DNA of 35,378 nucleotides from Treponema sp. UBA1747 (GCA_002315375.1 DCHR01000012.1:1-35378), one strand, 5' to 3'; shown: positions 17,535 to 25,909, numbered from the stretch's first letter. Translations and numbers: made by a program. Notes: generated by a model not told the origin, from the sequence alone.

Positions 17535-18667
17535 ATATTTCCAGCCTTGTAGCGTTCCAGAAAATTCTTTCTGTATTCTTCAAAGCGGTTATTGCTGATT
17601 GCATCTCTGATTTCGTGAATCATATTATGAAGGAAATAAAGGTTATGATAAGAACTGAGCATTGAGCTTAAAATTTCCTGTTCCTTGAAAATATGACGCA
17701 AGTAACTTCTGGAATAAGTACGGCAAACCTTACAGTTACATTCCTTATCAACAGGACCTGCATCATGAATAAAGCGTTCCTGTTTTATTGAAAGCTGACC
17801 GTCATGAGTGAAATAGGCTCCATTGCGTGCATTACGGGTTGGAAGAACGCAGTCGAACATATCAACTCCGCAGGAAACTGCATTGAGAATATATTCAGGA
17901 GTTCCGATTCCCATTACATACTTTGGTTTTTCATAAGGAAGATTCTGACAGGTGAAATCCATGAACTTCATGAATTCCTCAGGCGGTTCACCAACAGAAA
18001 GGCCGCCGATTGCAATTCCCGGCATATCAAGAGAAGAAACAAATTCGGCAGATTCCTTTCTAAGGTCTTCAAAGAAGTTACCCTGGACAATCGGAAACAA
18101 AAGACCCTTATAACCTTTTTCCTCTCTCTGCTTTTCCCATTCCTTCTTTGCACGGATAAGCCAGTCAGAAGTCTGTTTAAGACTTTTTACAGCTTCCTTT
18201 TTATCTACTCCCCAGCCTGAACAGACATCAAGCTGCATCTGAATATCAGAATTAAACATAGTTTGAGTCTGCACAACATTTTCAGGTGTAAACATGTGAT
18301 AGCTTCCGTCGATATTGCTCTGAAACCTTACTCCTTCATCAGTAATCTTTCTGAGTTTTGAAAGACTGAAAACCTGGAATCCGCCGGAATCTGTCAGGAA
18401 GTTTTTATTCCACTTACTGAAACCATGAAGTCCGCCCATTTCTTCAATAAGAGGAGCACCCGGGCGAAGATAAAGATGATATGTATTTGCCAGAATGATT
18501 TCAAAACCGATTTCATCAAGATCATCTTTTGTGAGAGCCTTTACAGTTGCGTTGGTTCCAACGGGCATAAAAACAGGAGTCTGTACAGTTCCGTGAGGCA
18601 GGTTCAGAACCCCTGTTCTTGCCTTCGAGTTCATATCCTGATGTAAAATTCTAAATACGCTGTCCAT
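17528..18667 (-). CDS. tgt: Queuine tRNA-ribosyltransferase
   Basis: Exchanges guanine 34 of GUN-anticodon tRNAs for a queuosine precursor (preQ1 in bacteria). The length of 379 aa is typical. DSGGFQ at 93-98 contains the general acid/base Asp93, and FDCVLPTR contains the nucleophile Asp272. Zinc ligands Cys310, Cys312, Cys315 and His341 are all present. The ATG at 18667 has AAGGA upstream. It is the last gene of a dut-lptF-lptG-tgt run, 29 bp after lptG, and its end overlaps the convergent dinB-fusion gene by 7 bp with no terminator visible between them. Confidence 0.97.
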   Translation of the reverse strand: MDSVFRILHQDMNSKARTGVLNLPHGTVQTPVFMPVGTNATVKALTKDDLDEIGFEIILANTYHLYLRPGAPLIEEMGGLHGFSKWNKNFLTDSGGFQVFSLSKLRKITDEGVRFQSNIDGSYHMFTPENVVQTQTMFNSDIQMQLDVCSGWGVDKKEAVKSLKQTSDWLIRAKKEWEKQREEKGYKGLLFPIVQGNFFEDLRKESAEFVSSLDMPGIAIGGLSVGEPPEEFMKFMDFTCQNLPYEKPKYVMGIGTPEYILNAVSCGVDMFDCVLPTRNARNGAYFTHDGQLSIKQERFIHDAGPVDKECNCKVCRTYSRSYLRHIFKEQEILSSMLSSYHNLYFLHNMIHEIRDAISNNRFEEYRKNFLERYKAGNIQ

Positions 18668-18696
18668 TTATATTCCTTAAAAGATTTTTTATTGTT

Positions 18697-19773
18697 TTAT
18701 GTCCTTGCAAAAAACAGAAGAACAATACTGATAATTATAAACAAAACTACCGGTGACCAGGCTCCGCTCAGTGCCGAAATATAGCCATACTGGGCCATAA
18801 GCATAGTTACCATTTGTGTTACGTAAAAAAGAACTGCTGCACTTATTGAAAAAGCAAGACTCATCAGAAGAACATTCTTTTTGGTTTTTCCTGTAAGTCC
18901 GATCGAAAGAAATACAACGATAAACACAACAAAAGGAAAAGCAAATTTCTTGTAATACTGTGAAAGCTCTTCATTATATGGAAGACCCGCTCTTTTCAAA
19001 TGATCTATATACAGTTTAGCATTCTGCACATCAACATTTTCAATACTTACAGAATCCCGGCGGAATGTGCTGCATGGTTCATTTACCCGTTTAAGGAGCT
19101 CAGAAGAAACCTTTACGCTCTTCAAGGTTTTTCCGTCCACATCATACTGATAAGGCCGTTTCAAATCCCAGCATTCCGAATTTTCATCCCAGATTCCGCT
19201 GGATGAATAGATTACCGATTCAAATTCTTTATTTTCATTTCTGAAAACCAGATAAACATTGAATATTCTCTTTTGACTCTCATTATATTCACGGACAAAA
19301 TAAATCAGCTTTCCGCCATCAGAAATGACGGCAACATTGGAATTATTGGAAGAACTTTTCTGCTGCAGAACAGTATTCTGCAATTCTGTTTTCTGGAAAT
19401 ATGTATTTACAACAAGCCGGTTTTCAAACTCGAACAAGCCGAATGTCATTACAATTGAAAAAACAAGCATCGGAAGTGTAAATCTGAAAAGCGAAATACC
19501 GGATGCAAAAAGAGCCAGAAGTTCATTGTTTGCATAAAGCTCACTCAGGCAGTAAGAAGAAGCAAACAGAATTGCCAGAGGAATTGAATACCACACAGTT
19601 TTTGGAACATACAGAAGCATGATTTTGAAAACTGTATTCATTGGAACCTGAAAAGAAATATATTTCCACAGGTTCATCAGAAGGTCTACAACATTAAGAA
19701 TGACGGCAAAAAAAACAAGAGCTCCTAAAAAAACAGGAACAAACTTTTTCATAATGTAAAAAATAAGTTTCAT
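18697..19773 (-). CDS. lptG: LptF/LptG-family permease (LptG-like)
   Basis: Inner-membrane half of an LPS-export-type ABC transporter: it extracts lipid from the inner membrane and passes it to a periplasmic bridge. It has 358 aa, with N-terminal helices (about 3-25, 50-100), a periplasmic beta-jellyroll domain (about 120-260) and C-terminal helices. The frame is open upstream to 19848, but ATG 19773 has AGGAA (19779-19783) 5 nt away and follows the stop of the previous gene by 8 bp, so 19773 is chosen. The second position in the pair matches the E. coli lptF-lptG order. Many treponemes lack typical LPS, so the lipid cargo is uncertain. Confidence 0.88.
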   Translation of the reverse strand: MKLIFYIMKKFVPVFLGALVFFAVILNVVDLLMNLWKYISFQVPMNTVFKIMLLYVPKTVWYSIPLAILFASSYCLSELYANNELLALFASGISLFRFTLPMLVFSIVMTFGLFEFENRLVVNTYFQKTELQNTVLQQKSSSNNSNVAVISDGGKLIYFVREYNESQKRIFNVYLVFRNENKEFESVIYSSSGIWDENSECWDLKRPYQYDVDGKTLKSVKVSSELLKRVNEPCSTFRRDSVSIENVDVQNAKLYIDHLKRAGLPYNEELSQYYKKFAFPFVVFIVVFLSIGLTGKTKKNVLLMSLAFSISAAVLFYVTQMVTMLMAQYGYISALSGAWSPVVLFIIISIVLLFFART

Positions 19774-19778
19774 ATTTA

Positions 19779-19783
19779 TTCCT
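19779..19783 (-). promoter_or_regulatory. Ribosome binding site that sets the lptG start
   Basis: AGGAA on the minus strand overlaps the TAG stop of the preceding lptF-like gene (19782-19784) and sits 5 nt before ATG 19773. This favours 19773 over the longer frame and implies translational coupling. Confidence 0.7.
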
Positions 19784-20912
19784 ATTTCCTCAGAATTGCC
19801 AGATACAGAGTCAAACCGACGCCGCCAAGAATAAAGTTTGGAATCCACATGGCCCAGAATCCGTCAAATCCGTTCCTTGTCGAAAACAACTGTCCCATAA
19901 TCAGCATTGCCCAGTTCAGCACACAAATAATTAGTCCAAGAATCAAACCAATGGTCTGACCGTTATGCTTACCAAACATAAAAGCAAGGGCAATAGAAAG
20001 GACCGCAAAAAATACCGACGCAAAAGGAATTGAAAACTTTCTGTTGAAGATCATTTTATATGCATTCATGATTCTTTCTTCAGTTTTTCCTTCTTCCTTC
20101 AGTCTTTTTATTTCCCTGCCTAAATCCAGAGAGGTCATCTGGTCCGGATTCAAGGAATTGATGCTTGATGAATTTACTGTTGTATCAAAGACATTCATCA
20201 GCATGTCTTCCGAATCCATTACTTCGTAATCACCTTTGTTATGACTTTTAAAGGAAACGATTGTCGGCTTCCCCATTTTGATCTGCATCATCAGGCCGGG
20301 AACCTTATCTGCAAGAACTTCAGAATCCTGGGCAATAATCAGGCGGTCATTTCCGTTCCCGTCATTCTGATAAAAAACCAGATCTGAAATCTGACGGTCC
20401 TTTACTTCACCAATTATAATTTTGGAACCATTCAGATTTTTTACCGAATTGGATTCAAGTTCAACCGACGGAGTTGCACTGAAAATTTCCTTTGAGATTT
20501 TTGTAGCATTAATCGATCCAAGAGGAAGGAAATAATCATTTACTACAAAAGAAAAAACCGAAATTATTAATCCCAGAATAACAACGGGAATAAAAATATA
20601 ATGATATGAAAAACCTGATGCCCTGAAAACCAGAATCTCATTGTCAGACATCATTCGACCAAGGCACATAAGAAATCCGACAAAAGTAGCATAAGGGGCA
20701 GACTGAGCAATAATTGACGGACAATAACATATCAGAAGGCGCATTACATCAAAAAGAGGAACCTTGCTCTTCAAAAGACTTTCCGCAATCAGAAGAATCT
20801 GATTTACAAAAAAAACCATGAAGAAAAAAATGAATGCAATCAAAAAATACAAGAAGAGTTCTTTTATTATGTATTTAAGCAGAATGAATCGACCGGTTTT
20901 TCTTTTTTCCAT
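19782..20912 (-). CDS. lptF: LptF/LptG-family permease (LptF-like)
   Basis: Partner of the next gene in an LPS-transport-type exporter. It has 376 aa from ATG 20912. The N-terminal helix pair, the conserved stretch like E. coli LptF around GFLMCLGRMMSDNEILVFRASG, a periplasmic beta domain, and C-terminal helices are all present. The longer frame to 20981 would overlap dut by 50 bp and has no ribosome site. ATG 20912 has GGAAC 4 to 8 nt upstream and follows the dut stop by 19 bp. No lptB ATPase gene lies in this window. Confidence 0.88.
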   Translation of the reverse strand: MEKRKTGRFILLKYIIKELFLYFLIAFIFFFMVFFVNQILLIAESLLKSKVPLFDVMRLLICYCPSIIAQSAPYATFVGFLMCLGRMMSDNEILVFRASGFSYHYIFIPVVILGLIISVFSFVVNDYFLPLGSINATKISKEIFSATPSVELESNSVKNLNGSKIIIGEVKDRQISDLVFYQNDGNGNDRLIIAQDSEVLADKVPGLMMQIKMGKPTIVSFKSHNKGDYEVMDSEDMLMNVFDTTVNSSSINSLNPDQMTSLDLGREIKRLKEEGKTEERIMNAYKMIFNRKFSIPFASVFFAVLSIALAFMFGKHNGQTIGLILGLIICVLNWAMLIMGQLFSTRNGFDGFWAMWIPNFILGGVGLTLYLAILRK

Positions 20913-20931
20913 CCGGTTCCGTTCTGCTTTT

Positions 20932-21372
20932 CTAATTTTTTCCAGTAGATCCAAAACCGCCCTTTCCCCTTTCGGTTTCATTCAATTCGCTGGCAGGAAT
21001 AAAGTTTCCCTGAGTAACCGGAGCCACAATTATCTGTGCAATTCTGTCCCCGTTATTTACAGAAAAATCTTCCTGACCAAGATTAATAAGAATTATTTTC
21101 AGTTCTCCGCGATAATCGCTGTCAATTGTACCTGGAGTATTCAAAACTGTTACACCGTTTTTTGCAGCAAGTCCTGAACGGGGACGAACCTGAATTTCAT
21201 AACCTTCAGGTATTTCAAAAAAAAGTCCGGTTGGAAGCATTGCTGTCATGCCTTTTCCTATTACAACAGGTTCTTTAAGAAAGGCACATACATCGGCACC
21301 GGCAGCACCGGCTGTTTTATATACAGGAAGAGAAACTCCCTCTTCAGCTTTTACTTTTATATCGCAAGTCAT
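20932..21372 (-). CDS. dut: Deoxyuridine 5'-triphosphate nucleotidohydrolase (dUTPase)
   Basis: Hydrolyses dUTP to dUMP, keeping uracil out of DNA and supplying thymidylate synthesis. The trimeric-type dUTPase is complete at 146 aa. Motif 1 (AGADVCA, 25-31), motif 2 (PRSGLA, 64-69), motif 3 with catalytic Asp84 (77-90), motif 4 (GDRIAQ, 108-113) and the Gly-rich C-terminal motif 5 (RGKGGFGSTG, 135-144) are all present. The ATG at 21372 has no Shine-Dalgarno but lies 6 nt after a perfect extended -10 box, so translation from a leaderless mRNA is likely. It heads the run of dut, lptF, lptG and tgt. Confidence 0.96.
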   Translation of the reverse strand: MTCDIKVKAEEGVSLPVYKTAGAAGADVCAFLKEPVVIGKGMTAMLPTGLFFEIPEGYEIQVRPRSGLAAKNGVTVLNTPGTIDSDYRGELKIILINLGQEDFSVNNGDRIAQIIVAPVTQGNFIPASELNETERGKGGFGSTGKN

Positions 21373-21378
21373 ACTTTT

Positions 21379-21387
21379 ATTATATCA
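21379..21387 (-). promoter_or_regulatory. Extended -10 promoter of dut
   Basis: The minus strand reads TGATATAAT, a perfect TGnTATAAT, six bases before the dut ATG. The -35 (TACATC at 17 bp) is weak, as is common for extended -10 promoters. The predicted start coincides with the A of the ATG. Confidence 0.65.
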
Positions 21388-21436
21388 GAAAAGCGGAATA
21401 AGATGTAGGACATAAGCAATAATTCCGAAATGCAAT

Positions 21437-21486
21437 AAAAAAGCCATCTTTCGGCGCCGGAGTGTCCGTTGCTTCCAGATGGCTTT
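21437..21486 (-). terminator. Intrinsic terminator downstream of pnp
   Basis: A perfect 10-bp outer stem (21440-21449 with 21477-21486) encloses a GC-rich inner palindrome CGGCGCCG. A TTTTTTATT run follows on the minus strand. It lies 120-170 bp after the pnp stop. Confidence 0.82.
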
Positions 21487-21537
21487 CAATCAGGCTGAAA
21501 CAAGTTCAGCTAATTTCTATTCTTCAATTGCATCAAT

Positions 21538-21608
21538 GGCGTGGCAAAACTTCAGTTTAATCCTACCGCTTTTCCTCACCACGCCTGAAGTTTTGCATAG
21601 CAAAACTT
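21538..21608 (-). repeat. Nested, mutually exclusive inverted repeats after pnp
   Basis: Three copies of an AAGTTTTGC/GCAAAACTT word lie here. GCAAAACTTCAG (21544-21555) pairs perfectly with CTGAAGTTTTGC (21585-21596). That second arm can instead pair with GCAAAACTT (21600-21608) to make a 9-bp hairpin with a 3-nt loop. GGCGTGG (21538-21544) also pairs with CCACGCC (21579-21585). The element starts immediately after the pnp stop codon. Confidence 0.75.
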
Positions 21609-23708
21609 CTAGTTTTCTAATGCATCCACATATGACAGGTTCAGTCTTCCCTGTTTGTCAACTTCAAGGAGTTTTACAGGAATCTGCTGTCCTTCTGTAA
21701 GCACGTCTGTAACTTTGTTTACGCGTGTTTTAGACAGTTTTGAAATGTGACAGAGACCTTCTTTTCCAGGAAGGATTTCAACGAAGGCACCGAAGTCCAT
21801 GATACGTTTAACTGTACCCTGGTAGATTGTTCCAACTTCTGGATCTTCTGTAATTCCCTTAACAGCTTTTTTGGCAGCTTCTGCATCAAGTCCGTTTTTA
21901 GAGTAGATTGTAACAGTTCCGTCATCTTCTGTGTTGATTGTAACATTGTACTGTGCACAGAGAGCTTTAACGTTCTTTCCGCCAGGTCCGATAAGAGCAC
22001 CAATCTTGTCTGTTGGAATTTTCATTGTAAGGATCTGTGGAGCGTTCTTAGCCAGTGGAGCCGGTTTATCGATACATTTTTCCATGATTGAAAGAATGTG
22101 CATACGTCCGGCACGAGCCTGTTCCATAGCCTTTTTCATGATTTCAGTTGTAACACCGGCAATCTTGATATCCATCTGGAAACCAGTGATACCATCTTTT
22201 GTTCCGGCAACTTTGAAGTCCATGTCGCCAAGGTGATCTTCTTCACCAAGGATATCAGACAGGATTGAGTAACGTCCGTAAGGATTGTCTCCGTCAGGTT
22301 CTGTAATAAGACCCATAGCAATACCGGCAACCATTTTCTTCATTGGAACACCGGCAGCCAGCATACAGAGTGTACCACCACAAGTAGAAGCCTGTGATGA
22401 AGAACCGTTAGATTCCATGATTTCAGAAACTACACGAACTGTGTATGGGAATTCTTCACGGCTTGGAACCATAGCTTCCAGTGAGCGGCGTGCCAGGTTT
22501 CCGTGACCGATTTCACGGCGGCCTGTTGTAAGGCGTCCTGTTTCACCAACTGAGTATGGAGGGAAGTTATAATGGAGAATGAAGTTTTCGCTTCTATCTC
22601 CGTCGATATCATCGTAAGTCTGTTCGTCCATTGCTGTACCAAGTGTACATACAGCCAGAGACTGTGTTTCACCACGTGTGAAAAGAGCACTTCCGTGTGG
22701 AGTTGGCAGAACGTTGATTTCACAAGTGATTGGACGGATTTCGTCAACTTTACGTCCGTCAACACGAACACCTTCATCAAGAATAGACTTGCGGAGGAGT
22801 TTGTACTGGATGTCGTCCATAAGAGCTGCGAAAAGTTTTGCCTGCATTTCATCAGCAAGCTGTTCAGCGTGGTTAGCTTTTACCTGAGCGATTGCATCGT
22901 GGATAGCAATACCGCGGCTGATTTTTGAATCTTTGAAACATGCAACTTTAAGAAGTGGAGTTGCTTCTGCTTCGATTGCTTCTGCGTTTTCAAGAGTTAC
23001 ATCAAGAGGGTTCAGTGGAAGTTTTTCTTTTCCACATTTTGCAACCAGTTCTTCCTGAAGTGCACACATATCTTTGATGAATTTTTCTGCTTCAGCCAGA
23101 GCGCCAAGCATTACTTCTTCAGAAACTTCTTTTGCACCACCTTCAACCATTGTGAAACCGTCTTTTGTACCGGCTACAACAATTTCCAGGTCCCCTTCTT
23201 CAATTTCTTTGAATGTTGGGTTGATAATGTATTTTCCGTTCATGTAACCAACACGACAAGCTGCGATTGGTCCGTGGAATGGAATGTCAGAAATACAAGT
23301 TGCGGCAGATGCTGCAAGAACAGCCAGGATGTCCTGTGTGTGAACGCCGTCGGCTGAAACACATGTTGGAACAATCTGGAGTTCGTGTCCGAATGAAGGT
23401 TCGAACAGTGGACGCATTGGGCGGTCAATGAGACGGCTTACGAGAATTTCTTTGTCTTTTGGACGTGATTCACGTTTTACAAAACCGCCAGGGATTTTTC
23501 CTGCTGCGTAGAATTTTTCATTGTATTCAACTGTTACCGGAACGAAGTCCTGTCCTTCAGTAACTGAAGATGAAGCACAAATAGTTGCAATAATGGCTGC
23601 TCCGCCCCACTGAGCGTAAACACAACCGTTAGCCTGTTTACCGATTTTTCCTGTTTCAAGAATCAGGTCGGCATCACCAAGTCTGTAGGTTACTCTTTCT
23701 ACTGACAT
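21609..23708 (-). CDS. pnp: Polyribonucleotide nucleotidyltransferase (PNPase)
   Basis: Phosphorolytic 3'-to-5' exoribonuclease of the RNA degradation machinery. At 699 aa it is full length, with two RNase PH-like domains (including RGETQSLAVCTLGT and the FPPYSVGETG stretch), an intervening helical domain, and catalytic acidic residues in the GEEDHLGDMDFK region. A KH domain covers about 561-620 (GPGGK near 574) and a C-terminal S1 domain 626-695. The ATG at 23708 has GGAG 7 nt upstream. It follows rpsO in the classical order, but a terminator and a GC-rich repeat element separate the two. Unusual inverted repeats lie right after its stop. Confidence 0.98.
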   Translation of the reverse strand: MSVERVTYRLGDADLILETGKIGKQANGCVYAQWGGAAIIATICASSSVTEGQDFVPVTVEYNEKFYAAGKIPGGFVKRESRPKDKEILVSRLIDRPMRPLFEPSFGHELQIVPTCVSADGVHTQDILAVLAASAATCISDIPFHGPIAACRVGYMNGKYIINPTFKEIEEGDLEIVVAGTKDGFTMVEGGAKEVSEEVMLGALAEAEKFIKDMCALQEELVAKCGKEKLPLNPLDVTLENAEAIEAEATPLLKVACFKDSKISRGIAIHDAIAQVKANHAEQLADEMQAKLFAALMDDIQYKLLRKSILDEGVRVDGRKVDEIRPITCEINVLPTPHGSALFTRGETQSLAVCTLGTAMDEQTYDDIDGDRSENFILHYNFPPYSVGETGRLTTGRREIGHGNLARRSLEAMVPSREEFPYTVRVVSEIMESNGSSSQASTCGGTLCMLAAGVPMKKMVAGIAMGLITEPDGDNPYGRYSILSDILGEEDHLGDMDFKVAGTKDGITGFQMDIKIAGVTTEIMKKAMEQARAGRMHILSIMEKCIDKPAPLAKNAPQILTMKIPTDKIGALIGPGGKNVKALCAQYNVTINTEDDGTVTIYSKNGLDAEAAKKAVKGITEDPEVGTIYQGTVKRIMDFGAFVEILPGKEGLCHISKLSKTRVNKVTDVLTEGQQIPVKLLEVDKQGRLNLSYVDALEN

Positions 23709-23768
23709 TTAAATCTCCAATGTACAATTGCCATTTGAAAATTGACAATATATACAGTTTTAATTTTC

Positions 23769-23932
23769 TTTGGTTTGCTTCAGACTAATTAATAATTTAC
23801 AAATAAAAACAGTTTGAGGGGAAAGCCTTCCCCTGCGGCCGCACTGCGTTGCGTCCTACCCCTTCTGCGGGGACACCCCGCAACGCCCCGTCTATTTCCA
23901 TTTGTAAATTATTAACCCGTCAGCAAACCAAA
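23769..23932. repeat. GC-rich element enclosed by long terminal inverted repeats
   Basis: The rpsO-pnp gap (about 330 bp without a gene) holds this element. Outer arms TTTGGTTTGCT (23769-23779) and AGCAAACCAAA (23922-23932) match, as do inner arms of 16 bp (23789-23804 with 23900-23915). Between them lies an abruptly GC-rich segment (about 23815-23891) with two internal hairpins: AGGGGAAAGCCTTCCCCT and TGCGGGGACACCCCGCA. No ORF is credible. It looks like a MITE or dispersed intergenic repeat; no target-site duplication is obvious. Confidence 0.6.
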
Positions 23933-23955
23933 ATTATCTGTTGCGACGCAACATT

Positions 23956-23972
23956 AAACCGCAAAGCGGTTT
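23956..23972. repeat. Small hairpin AAACCGC / GCGGTTT
   Basis: A 7-bp perfect stem with an AAA loop, between the GC-rich element and the rpsO terminator. It may add to 3' processing or termination of rpsO; no further role can be read. Confidence 0.4.
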
Positions 23973-23983
23973 TATTTCACAAG

Positions 23984-24023
23984 AAAAAGGCCCTGCACTT
24001 TGAAAAGTAACAAGGCCTTTTTT
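23984..24023 (-). terminator. Intrinsic terminator after rpsO
   Basis: AAAAAGGCC (23984-23992) pairs with GGCCTTTTT (24014-24022), with an inner ACTTT/AAAGT stem. T runs exist on both strands. It separates rpsO from pnp, so pnp needs readthrough or its own promoter. Confidence 0.8.
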
Positions 24024-24036
24024 AGAACACAGAAAA

Positions 24037-24306
24037 CTACTTGCGGAGTCCCAGTTCTTTAATGAATGCACGGTATCCTTCAAGGTCTGTGCGTTCAAAG
24101 TAACGGAGCATCTTGCGGCGCTGACCAACAACTTTAAGCAGAGCGCGTTTTGCACCAGCGTCTTTTGGGAAACGCTTTGTGTGTTCTGTAAGCTGTTTTA
24201 CACGCTGTGTCATAAGTGCGATCTGTACTTTTACACAACCTGTGTCTGTGTCATTTGCACCGTACTGTTTTACAGTAGTTGCTGTTGCTTCTTTTGAAAG
24301 TGCCAT
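24037..24306 (-). CDS. rpsO: 30S ribosomal protein S15
   Basis: Primary 16S rRNA-binding protein of the small subunit. The 89-aa length from ATG 24306 is exactly the family size. It begins MALSKEAT and contains the conserved GCVKVQIALMTQRVKQLTEH and GQRRKMLRYFE regions and the usual C-terminal LGLRK. The frame is open further upstream to 24390, but those 28 extra residues are unlike S15. ATG 24306 has AGGAG at suitable spacing. A near-consensus promoter lies about 150 bp upstream, leaving a long structured leader. pnp follows, as in many bacteria. Confidence 0.97.
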   Translation of the reverse strand: MALSKEATATTVKQYGANDTDTGCVKVQIALMTQRVKQLTEHTKRFPKDAGAKRALLKVVGQRRKMLRYFERTDLEGYRAFIKELGLRK

Positions 24307-24446
24307 ACTTTCTTCTCCTGATGGGATTCCAGAGGAATTGCCCGGGTATATATTCAGCTTCATACGAAGCCTTTGCCTTTGCGGACGCATTGTAAGTCAA
24401 CCCGGGGAGATCCGGGAAAACTTCAGACACGTCCGTAGAATGACAT
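24307..24446 (-). promoter_or_regulatory. Long structured rpsO leader, candidate S15 autoregulatory RNA
   Basis: About 140 nt separate the predicted start near 24446 from the rpsO ATG. On the minus strand the leader contains several potential stems: CCCGG with CCGGG, GGACG with CGTCC, GCTTC with GAAGC, and ATTCC with GGAAT just before the ribosome site. S15 leaders that bind S15 and repress translation are known in several phyla. That this one does so is inference. Confidence 0.4.
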
Positions 24447-24452
24447 ACTTAT

Positions 24453-24481
24453 ATTATATAGAAAAAACTAACTGTATTCAA
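24453..24481 (-). promoter_or_regulatory. Sigma70-type promoter of rpsO
   Basis: The minus strand reads TTGAAT (24481-24476), a 17-bp spacer and TATAAT (24458-24453). It lies just downstream of the symporter stop codon, so rpsO can be expressed independently. Confidence 0.75.
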
Positions 24482-24493
24482 TAAACCACAGAT

Positions 24494-25909
24494 TTATTTC
24501 CAGCAGTCCAGTTTTTCCGGATCCATTCCGATGTCTGCAGCCTTAAATTCTGGATTTTTTCCTTCTTTTATCTGCTTTGTATAATCATTAAGACATTTTA
24601 CAGCAGTTCCGCTCAGAATAAGGATTACAGGAACGTTTATTACTACAGCAAGTCCCTGAAGCATATCTGAAAGGTCCCATACAAGTCCTGCAGAAGCAAT
24701 AGCTCCAACAAATACGATGATGGTTGCAATAATGCGGAAAAGAATCAGTTCCCATTTTTTTGCTTCCCGCTTGATAATGAATTCAAGACAACCTTCACAG
24801 TATGAATAGTTACCGATAAGTGTTGTAAATGCAAACAGACTCATGGCAATACAAAGGAATACAGGTCCGAATTTACCAAGAGCCGCTTCCATTGCGTTTG
24901 ATACATAAAGAGCACCGCTCATCTTTGCATTTGGAGCAACTCCCGATGCCATGAACATAAAAGCAGATGCTGTACAAATCAGAAGAGTATCAATAAATAC
25001 TGAAAGCATCTGAACCAGCCCCTGCTTTGCAGGATGAGAAATATCAGCACGGGCAGCTGCATTAGGAGCTGAACCCATACCGGCTTCATTGGAATAAAGT
25101 CCGCGTTTAATTCCCCACATGATACAAGAACCAGAAAATCCGCCGAAAATAGCCTTAAAATCAAAGGCACTTTTGAAAATCGAGGCGAACATACCCGGAA
25201 GATTCTTGAAATTAATAATAAGAACTATAAGCGAAACCAGAACATAAATAATACCCATTAATGGTACCAGGTATTCTGTAACCTTGATCAGTCGTTTTGC
25301 ACCGCCTACAACAATGATTCCAAAAAGAATCATGAGAATAAGTCCGATGATATATGGTGTTTTTTCAGAATAGAATTCAAAAGCACCAAAGGTTGACTGA
25401 AGGTTGTAGGAAGCCAGCAGGTTATAACCTACTGCATAAATCAGGATAATAATAATCGAAAAGATTACACCAAGCCAGCGCTGTCCCAAAGCCTGTTCCA
25501 TATAAAAAGCAGGACCGCCTTTGAAGGTGCCGTCTGTATTCTTCTTTTTATAAATCTGTGCAAGAGTTGCTTCCACAAAGGCAGAAGCACCGCCAAGGAA
25601 AGCAGTAATCCACATCCAGAAAATTGCTCCGGGACCACCCATACAGAGAGCTGTAGAAACTCCGATAATATTTCCTGTTCCTACACGTGAAGCTGTAGAA
25701 ACCATAAGTGCACCAAAAGAAGAAATACCTCCCTTGTTTTCAGGTTTGTCCATAATTACAGAACAGGCTTCTCCAAACAAGCGAACCTGCATTCCCTTTG
25801 TACGGATTGTGAACCATACACCTGTTGCAAACAGCAGAAGCGGAACGATATAAGGCTGGTAAAGAACACCACTTATAGCGTTAATAACGTTGTGAATAGC
25901 GTTTAACAT
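24494..25909 (-). CDS. Alanine/glycine:sodium symporter (AGCS family)
   Basis: Inner-membrane Na+-coupled uptake carrier for alanine, glycine or a related small amino acid. It has 471 aa with about ten or eleven membrane helices. Family hallmarks are visible: the GTGNIIGVSTAL stretch, GGPGAIFWMW, the GGPAFYME motif and GLYSNEAGMGSAPNAAA. The ATG at 25909 has AGGAG 5 nt upstream. It lies 89 bp after ribF on the same strand and may be read from the ribF promoter. No terminator is obvious before the rpsO promoter. Confidence 0.94.
   Translation of the reverse strand: MLNAIHNVINAISGVLYQPYIVPLLLFATGVWFTIRTKGMQVRLFGEACSVIMDKPENKGGISSFGALMVSTASRVGTGNIIGVSTALCMGGPGAIFWMWITAFLGGASAFVEATLAQIYKKKNTDGTFKGGPAFYMEQALGQRWLGVIFSIIIILIYAVGYNLLASYNLQSTFGAFEFYSEKTPYIIGLILMILFGIIVVGGAKRLIKVTEYLVPLMGIIYVLVSLIVLIINFKNLPGMFASIFKSAFDFKAIFGGFSGSCIMWGIKRGLYSNEAGMGSAPNAAARADISHPAKQGLVQMLSVFIDTLLICTASAFMFMASGVAPNAKMSGALYVSNAMEAALGKFGPVFLCIAMSLFAFTTLIGNYSYCEGCLEFIIKREAKKWELILFRIIATIIVFVGAIASAGLVWDLSDMLQGLAVVINVPVILILSGTAVKCLNDYTKQIKEGKNPEFKAADIGMDPEKLDCWK

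Noticed and set aside
19774..19848. Longer start for the lptG-like gene
   Set aside because: It would overlap the previous gene by 67 bp without a ribosome site; ATG 19773 has AGGAA at good spacing.
24307..24390. In-frame N-terminal extension of rpsO (28 extra residues)
   Set aside because: The extension is unlike S15. ATG 24306 has AGGAG and gives the exact family length, and the region is better explained as a leader.
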